Positions 59,962 to 64,000 of a stretch of 64,000 bases of DNA are shown here, piece by piece (the stretch's first letter is position 1; every line of letters starts with the position of its first letter). The stretch spans positions 62,001-126,000 of the forward strand of contig NZ_BMVP01000014.1 in the NCBI RefSeq assembly GCF_014650775.1, read 5' to 3'. The notes under the pieces were generated by a model that was not told the DNA's origin, searched no databases, and was given only the letters and a program-made list of their open reading frames with translations. This DNA is from Streptomyces cirratus. GTDB taxonomy: Bacteria; Actinomycetota; Actinomycetes; Streptomycetales; Streptomycetaceae. Made by a program: the position numbers and the translations under genes.

Positions 59962-61185
59962 TCAGTCGCCGATCAGCGCGTCGACGAACGCTTCCGGCTC
60001 GAAGGGCGCCAGGTCGTCCGGGCCCTCGCCGAGACCGATCAGCTTGACCGGGACGCCCAGCTCGCGCTGGACGGCGACGACGATGCCGCCCTTGGCGGTG
60101 CCGTCGAGCTTGGTCAGCACGATGCCGGTGATGTCCACGACCTCGGCGAAGACGCGCGCCTGGGTCAGGCCGTTCTGTCCGGTGGTCGCGTCCAGGACCA
60201 GCAGGACCTCGTCCAGCGGGCCGTGCTTCTCCACGACGCGCTTGACCTTGCCGAGCTCGTCCATGAGCCCGGTCTTGGTGTGCAGCCGGCCGGCGGTGTC
60301 GATGAGGACGACGTCCGCGCCTTCGGCGATGCCCTCCTTGACCGCGTCGTAGGCGATCGAGGCGGGGTCGCCGCCCTCGGGGCCGCGGATGGTGCGCGCG
60401 CCGACCCGGTCGCCCCAGGTCTGCAGCTGGTCGGCCGCGGCGGCGCGGAAGGTGTCGGCCGCGCCGAGCACGACGCTGCGGCCGTCGGCGACCAGCACCC
60501 GGGCCAGCTTGCCGGTCGTGGTGGTCTTGCCGGTGCCGTTGACTCCGACGACCATCACGACGCCGGGGGTGTCGACGCCGCTCTCGGTCCTCACCGCACG
60601 GTCGAAGTCGGTGCCGACCAGGGTCAGCAGCTCCTCCTTCAACAGGCTGCGCAGTTCGGCGGGGGTGCGGGTGCCGAGCACCCGGACCCGCTCGCGGAGC
60701 CGGTCCACCAGTTCCTGGGTCGGTACGACGCCGACGTCGGCGATGAGGAGGGTCTCCTCGATCTCCTCCCAGGTGTCCTCGTCGAGGTGCTCGCGGGAGA
60801 GCAGCGTGAGCAGCCCCTTGCCGAGCGAGTTCTGCGAACGGGCGAGCCGTGCGCGCAGCCGGACCAGGCGGCCGGCGGTGGGCTCGGGCACCTCGATCTC
60901 GGGGGCGGGCGCGAGCCCGACCACGGGGTCCTCGACGGCGACCGGCGATTCGACGGCGGTCTGCGCGTCGGGGAGCTCGACCTCCTCGATCGTGCGGCGC
61001 GGCTCTTGCGCCGTCGGTGCGGCGTCCTCCCCCACCTGCGGTTCGGCGGGCGGGGCAGTGATGGTCGGCGTGCTCGGCGGCGCCGTGGGCGGCAGCTGCT
61101 TCTTCTTGCGGCTGCTGACCACGAGCCCGCTGATCGCGCCGACCGCGACCAGGGCGATGACTACAGCGAGAATGAGGATTTCCAT
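59962..61185 (-). CDS. ftsY: SRP receptor FtsY
   Basis: 407 residues. N-terminal single membrane helix (MEILILAVVIALVAVGAISG), a Pro/Thr/Glu-rich linker, then the NG domain with GVNGTGKTTTTGKLA, DTAGRLHTKTGLMDEL and TKLDGTAKGG. Docks Ffh-ribosome complexes at the membrane. Compared with many actinobacterial FtsY it retains a clear N-terminal anchor. ATG 61185. Confidence 0.96.
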   Translation of the reverse strand: MEILILAVVIALVAVGAISGLVVSSRKKKQLPPTAPPSTPTITAPPAEPQVGEDAAPTAQEPRRTIEEVELPDAQTAVESPVAVEDPVVGLAPAPEIEVPEPTAGRLVRLRARLARSQNSLGKGLLTLLSREHLDEDTWEEIEETLLIADVGVVPTQELVDRLRERVRVLGTRTPAELRSLLKEELLTLVGTDFDRAVRTESGVDTPGVVMVVGVNGTGKTTTTGKLARVLVADGRSVVLGAADTFRAAAADQLQTWGDRVGARTIRGPEGGDPASIAYDAVKEGIAEGADVVLIDTAGRLHTKTGLMDELGKVKRVVEKHGPLDEVLLVLDATTGQNGLTQARVFAEVVDITGIVLTKLDGTAKGGIVVAVQRELGVPVKLIGLGEGPDDLAPFEPEAFVDALIGD

Positions 61186-61321
61186 AACCCACTCAGTATG
61201 GCGTGAGGTGTCCCGGGGCCCGTGAGCAGGAGCTGTGGCCGGCGGGCGAATCCTCAATTTGTGCTTTTCCGTGTGTAAATACCATGATGTACGACTCCCC
61301 CCACGTCCCCCGGAGTAGTGC

Positions 61322-62767
61322 ATGCCTGCCGAGCCCGCAGAGTCCGCGGTCGAGACCCGCGGACTGGAGCCCGTCCCCGACAGCGAGCGCGCCGGCCGCG
61401 TCCGCGAACTCGTCCCCACCTGGGTCGCCGCCAACATCAGCGTGCTGCTGCTGACCATGGGCGCGGGGCTGGTGATCTTCAACAAGCTGAACATCTGGCA
61501 GGTGCTCGTCGTGGCGCTCGCCGCGCCCGTCGTCTCGTACGGGATGGTCGGGCTGATCTCGATCGCGGGCAAGCGCGGCGGCGCCCCCGGCATGGCGCTC
61601 TCGCGGGCCGTTTTCGGGCAGCGCGGCAACCTCTTCCCCGGCGCGCTGATCTGGGTGGCCCGCTGGGGCTGGGAGACCATCAACGCGGTGAGCGGTGCCT
61701 ACGCCGTCCTGACCGTCCTCGACCTGCTCTTCGGTGTGCGGGCGAACACCCCGCTGATCGTCGTCACGCTGCTGTTCTTCGTCAGCTGCACGTTCGTGGT
61801 CTCGGGGCTCGGCATCAACGCGCTGCGGGTCTGCTCGAAGTGGTCGACGTACCTCTTCGGGGCGTTCAGCGTGCTCGTGCTCGGCTACCTGGTCCTCACG
61901 ACCGAGTGGGCCGCCGTCTTCGACAAGCCGGCCGGCTCCACCGCGATGATGATCGCGGGCATCGGCACGATCGCGGCCGGCGGCATCAGCTGGGTCCCGT
62001 CCGGCCCGGACTTCACCCGCTACCTGCCGCGCACCGCCTCCGCCAAGGGCATGGTCGGCGCGACGATCGGCGGCGCGGGGATCGTCGTCCTGCCCATGGT
62101 GCTGATGGGCGCGGTGATGGCGGTCGGCACCCCCGACCTGGCCAGCGCCGCGGACCCGGTCTCCTTCATCGGTGAGCTGCTGCCGGTCTGGCTGGCGGTC
62201 CCGTACCTGCTCATCGCCCTCGTCGGCATGCTGCTGATCAACTCGATGTCCATGTACTCGGCCGGGTTCACCGCGCAGACCCTCGGCATCAAGGTGCCGC
62301 GTGCCTGGGCCGTCAGCGTCAACGCCGTCATCAGCCTGGTGTTCGGCTTCCTGCTGATGGTGGTCGCGAAGAGCTTCTTCGGCTCGTTCATCTCCTTCCT
62401 GACCCTGCTGGCCGTGGCCTTCTCCGCGTGGATCGGCGTCTTCGGCGTGGACATGCTCCGGCGCAAGACCTACGACGGCCCCGCGCTGCTGGACACGACG
62501 CCGGGCAGCGCCTACTGGTACCGGGGCGGTTTCGCCTGGCAGGCCATGACGGCCTGGGGCGTGGCGCTGGTGGTGGGCCTGCTGTTCACGAAGGTGGACT
62601 GGTTCGCCGGACCGTTCTGCGACACCTGGGCCGGGCGCAACGGGCTCGGCTGGGTGGTCGGCATCCTCACCTCCGGCGCGCTGTACGCCGTACTGCCGCG
62701 CACCGCGCCGCTCGAAGACGCGGCCGGGGCGAAGGAGCCGGCGCTCGCCGGAACCCTGTCCAACTGA
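61322..62767 (+). CDS. NCS1-family cytosine/purine permease
   Basis: 481 residues with 12 predicted helices. ELVPTWVAANISVLLLTMGAG, WVPSGPDFTRYLP, and SMSMYSAGFTAQTLG match NCS1 (CodB-like) transporters for nucleobases or related compounds. Substrate not predictable. GGAG eight bases before the ATG. In the gap 61186-61321 TTGTGC (61259-61264) and CATGAT (61283-61288) could form a weak promoter. Confidence 0.9.
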   Translation: MPAEPAESAVETRGLEPVPDSERAGRVRELVPTWVAANISVLLLTMGAGLVIFNKLNIWQVLVVALAAPVVSYGMVGLISIAGKRGGAPGMALSRAVFGQRGNLFPGALIWVARWGWETINAVSGAYAVLTVLDLLFGVRANTPLIVVTLLFFVSCTFVVSGLGINALRVCSKWSTYLFGAFSVLVLGYLVLTTEWAAVFDKPAGSTAMMIAGIGTIAAGGISWVPSGPDFTRYLPRTASAKGMVGATIGGAGIVVLPMVLMGAVMAVGTPDLASAADPVSFIGELLPVWLAVPYLLIALVGMLLINSMSMYSAGFTAQTLGIKVPRAWAVSVNAVISLVFGFLLMVVAKSFFGSFISFLTLLAVAFSAWIGVFGVDMLRRKTYDGPALLDTTPGSAYWYRGGFAWQAMTAWGVALVVGLLFTKVDWFAGPFCDTWAGRNGLGWVVGILTSGALYAVLPRTAPLEDAAGAKEPALAGTLSN

Positions 62768-62829
62768 CGCTACGTCAGCTAACGTCCCCCTTCGCCCGCG
62801 CATCCCACCCGGCGAAGGGGGACTCCGCC

Positions 62830-63816
62830 ATGCCCGTCACCGTGGCCCGGTTCAATCTGGTCGACCCGAACGGCACTCCGGAGAGCCTGCGCGCCCGCTA
62901 CCGCACCGCGCTGGAGATGGCCCGGTACGCGGACGACCGCGGGGTCGACACCATCCAGACCGAGGAGCACCACGGCACCGGCAACAACTGGCTGCCCTCG
63001 CCCTTCGCCTTCGCCGGCGCCGTGTTCGGGGCCACGCGCCGGATCGCCGTCACCGTCTCGGCGATCATCGGGCCGCTCCACGACCCGCTGAAGGTGGCGG
63101 AGGACATCGCCGTCCTCGACCTGCTGGGCGGCGGCCGGCTGGTGACCGTCGCGGGCATCGGCTACCGGCCGCAGGAGTACGAGCAGCACGGGGTGGAGTG
63201 GGGCCGGCGCGGCAAGCTCCAGGACGAGCTACTGGAGACCCTGCTCAAGGCGTGGACCGGCGAGCCCTTCACCTTCCGCGGCCGCACGGTACGGGTCACC
63301 CCGCGGCCGTTCACGCAGCCGCACCCGCTGCTGCTGGTCGGCGGCAGCTCCGAGGCGGCGGCCCGGCGCGCGGCCCGGCTGGGCCTGCCGTTCTTCCCGA
63401 GCGCGCACCTCCCGGAGCTGGAGGCGTACTACCGGGCGAAGCTGGTGGAGTACGGCACGGAGGGCTTTTGCATGATGCCCGCCGCCGAGACCCCGCTGCT
63501 GCACATCGCGCAGGACCCGGACCGCGTCTGGGCCGAGCACGGCGAGTGCTTCCTGCACGAGGCGGCGACGTACGCGTCCTGGCAGTCCGAGGACATCCGC
63601 AGCGCGGTGCGCTCGGCGGCGCGCTCGGTGGCGGAGCTGCGCGAGGAAGGCGTGTACCGGGTGCTGACCCCGGAGCAGGCGGTGGCGTACGCCCGCGGCG
63701 CGGGTGAGGCGGGGAACCTGGTGCTGCACCCGCTGTGCGGCGGGATGCCCGTCGACGAGGGCTGGCGCAGCCTGCAACTGCTGTGCGAACAGGTACTGCC
63801 CCGGCTCAAGGGATGA
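62830..63816 (+). CDS. LLM-class flavin/F420-dependent oxidoreductase
   Basis: 328 residues of the luciferase-like monooxygenase fold: TIQTEEHHGTGNNWLPSPFAFAGAVFG near the start, SAIIGPLHDPLKVAEDIAVLDLLGGGRL and GIGYRPQEYEQHGVEWGRRG. Cofactor FMN or F420 cannot be told apart by eye. AAGGGGGA seven bases before the ATG. Its stop codon lies inside the terminator stem. Confidence 0.9.
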   Translation: MPVTVARFNLVDPNGTPESLRARYRTALEMARYADDRGVDTIQTEEHHGTGNNWLPSPFAFAGAVFGATRRIAVTVSAIIGPLHDPLKVAEDIAVLDLLGGGRLVTVAGIGYRPQEYEQHGVEWGRRGKLQDELLETLLKAWTGEPFTFRGRTVRVTPRPFTQPHPLLLVGGSSEAAARRAARLGLPFFPSAHLPELEAYYRAKLVEYGTEGFCMMPAAETPLLHIAQDPDRVWAEHGECFLHEAATYASWQSEDIRSAVRSAARSVAELREEGVYRVLTPEQAVAYARGAGEAGNLVLHPLCGGMPVDEGWRSLQLLCEQVLPRLKG

Positions 63817-63833
63817 GCCGGGGCAGTACCTGT
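63789..63833. terminator. Strong terminator overlapping the LLM stop codon
   Basis: A 20-bp perfect stem (63789-63808 with 63814-63833) with a five-base loop AGGGA; arms contain GGTACTGCCCCGGCTCA and its complement. The left arm is the last seven codons of the LLM gene and TGA 63814-63816 is the first triplet of the right arm. It also ends the convergent MFS gene. Confidence 0.93.
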
Positions 63834-63864
63834 GTGAGAGGAGAGGGGGTGGTGGCGGGGATGG

Positions 63865-64000
63865 TTACCCCATCTCCTCCAACGCCTTGCCCTTGGTCTC
63901 CGGCACCCACTTGAGGATGAACGGGATCGAGAGCGCGGCGAAGACCGCGTAGATGACGTACGCCCCGGACAGGCTCCAGTCGGCCAGCGACGGGAACGTG
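63865..64000 (-). CDS. Sugar-porter MFS transporter, C-terminal end (cut by window edge)
   Basis: Last 44 residues on the minus strand: a membrane helix (YVIYAVFAALSIPFILKW) and the tail PETKGKALEEMG before TAA at 63865-63867. The PETKGxxLEE motif is the sugar-porter signature at the end of helix 12. The remainder lies beyond the window. Confidence 0.85.
   Translation of the reverse strand, partial: TFPSLADWSLSGAYVIYAVFAALSIPFILKWVPETKGKALEEMG

Noticed and set aside
61193..62803. Minus-strand open frame opposite the NCS1 permease
   Set aside because: Antisense shadow of a well-supported transporter; low-complexity Asp/Gln/His content.
1..64000. tRNA, rRNA, prophage, insertion sequence or secondary-metabolite cluster
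   Set aside because: No cloverleaf, transposase, integrase or biosynthetic core gene was seen on reading the genes of both strands; gene order is that of core chromosome.

Overview
The window is about 64 kb of a Streptomyces (or very close relative) chromosome. Base composition is very G+C rich with strong G/C preference at third codon positions, GTG and TTG starts are common, and the gene set is characteristic: the sporulation sigma factor whiG, the regulator nsdA, four adjacent type I signal peptidases (sipW-sipX-sipY-sipZ), amtB-glnK-glnD and a dispersed Streptomyces intergenic element. From memory, the gene order matches the S. coelicolor SCO5580 to SCO5671 interval read backwards; I could not check this. 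I see no prophage, insertion sequence, integrase, CRISPR array, tRNA or rRNA gene. The region reads as conserved core chromosome.

Layout. 1-6.0 kb: a polyamine uptake and breakdown cluster on the minus strand (FAD amine oxidase fragment, PotC-PotB-PotA transporter parts, PotD-like binding lipoprotein, aldehyde dehydrogenase). 6.2-13.1 kb: small accessory genes (NADAR protein overlapping a frameshifted Nudix gene, DUF4190 membrane protein, an adenosine-deaminase-family enzyme that may be aminodeoxyfutalosine deaminase, a GDPD, a two-component system, an exported serine hydrolase). 13.1-18.5 kb: an orphan membrane protein behind two perfect palindromes, then a second polyamine/GABA set (binding lipoprotein, aldehyde dehydrogenase, Lrp-type regulator, class III aminotransferase). 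The two sets share one permease/ATPase set. 18.7-22.6 kb: ABC exporter pair, LOG-family protein, DMT-type transporter. 22.7-26.7 kb: thiamine ABC transporter thiB-thiP-thiQ with a TPP riboswitch in its leader.

26.8-32.6 kb is the conserved translation and envelope block rpsB-tsf-pyrH-frr-cdsA-rlmN, with hairpins in several of the gaps. 32.9-38.5 kb holds an M23-like secreted protein, a TetR regulator, whiG, and the coupled set yraN-comM-dprA. 38.7-43.0 kb carries a DUF2469 gene, a Nudix hydrolase and the four signal peptidases. 43.0-45.6 kb is rpsP-khpA-rimM-trmD-rplS. Then come a zinc-metalloprotease-like protein, proS, a methyltransferase, a second-type FtsH, ffh, glnD-glnK-amtB with a GlnR-like site, nsdA, a small Prim-Pol protein, ftsY, an NCS1 permease, an F420/flavin LLM oxidoreductase, and the end of a sugar-porter MFS gene.

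Functionally the window combines membrane protein targeting and processing (ffh, ftsY, signal peptidases, ftsH), ribosome assembly and tRNA modification, nitrogen sensing (amtB, glnK, glnD) with polyamine use as a nitrogen source, and thiamine import. Most start codons were placed by Shine-Dalgarno spacing and by ATGA, GTGA or TGATG overlaps. Points worth a second look are the single-base frameshift in the NADAR-linked Nudix gene, palindromic operator candidates at the two polyamine sets and before the orphan membrane gene, a 15-bp tandem repeat across the ffh stop codon, and a repeat-built N-terminus in DprA.
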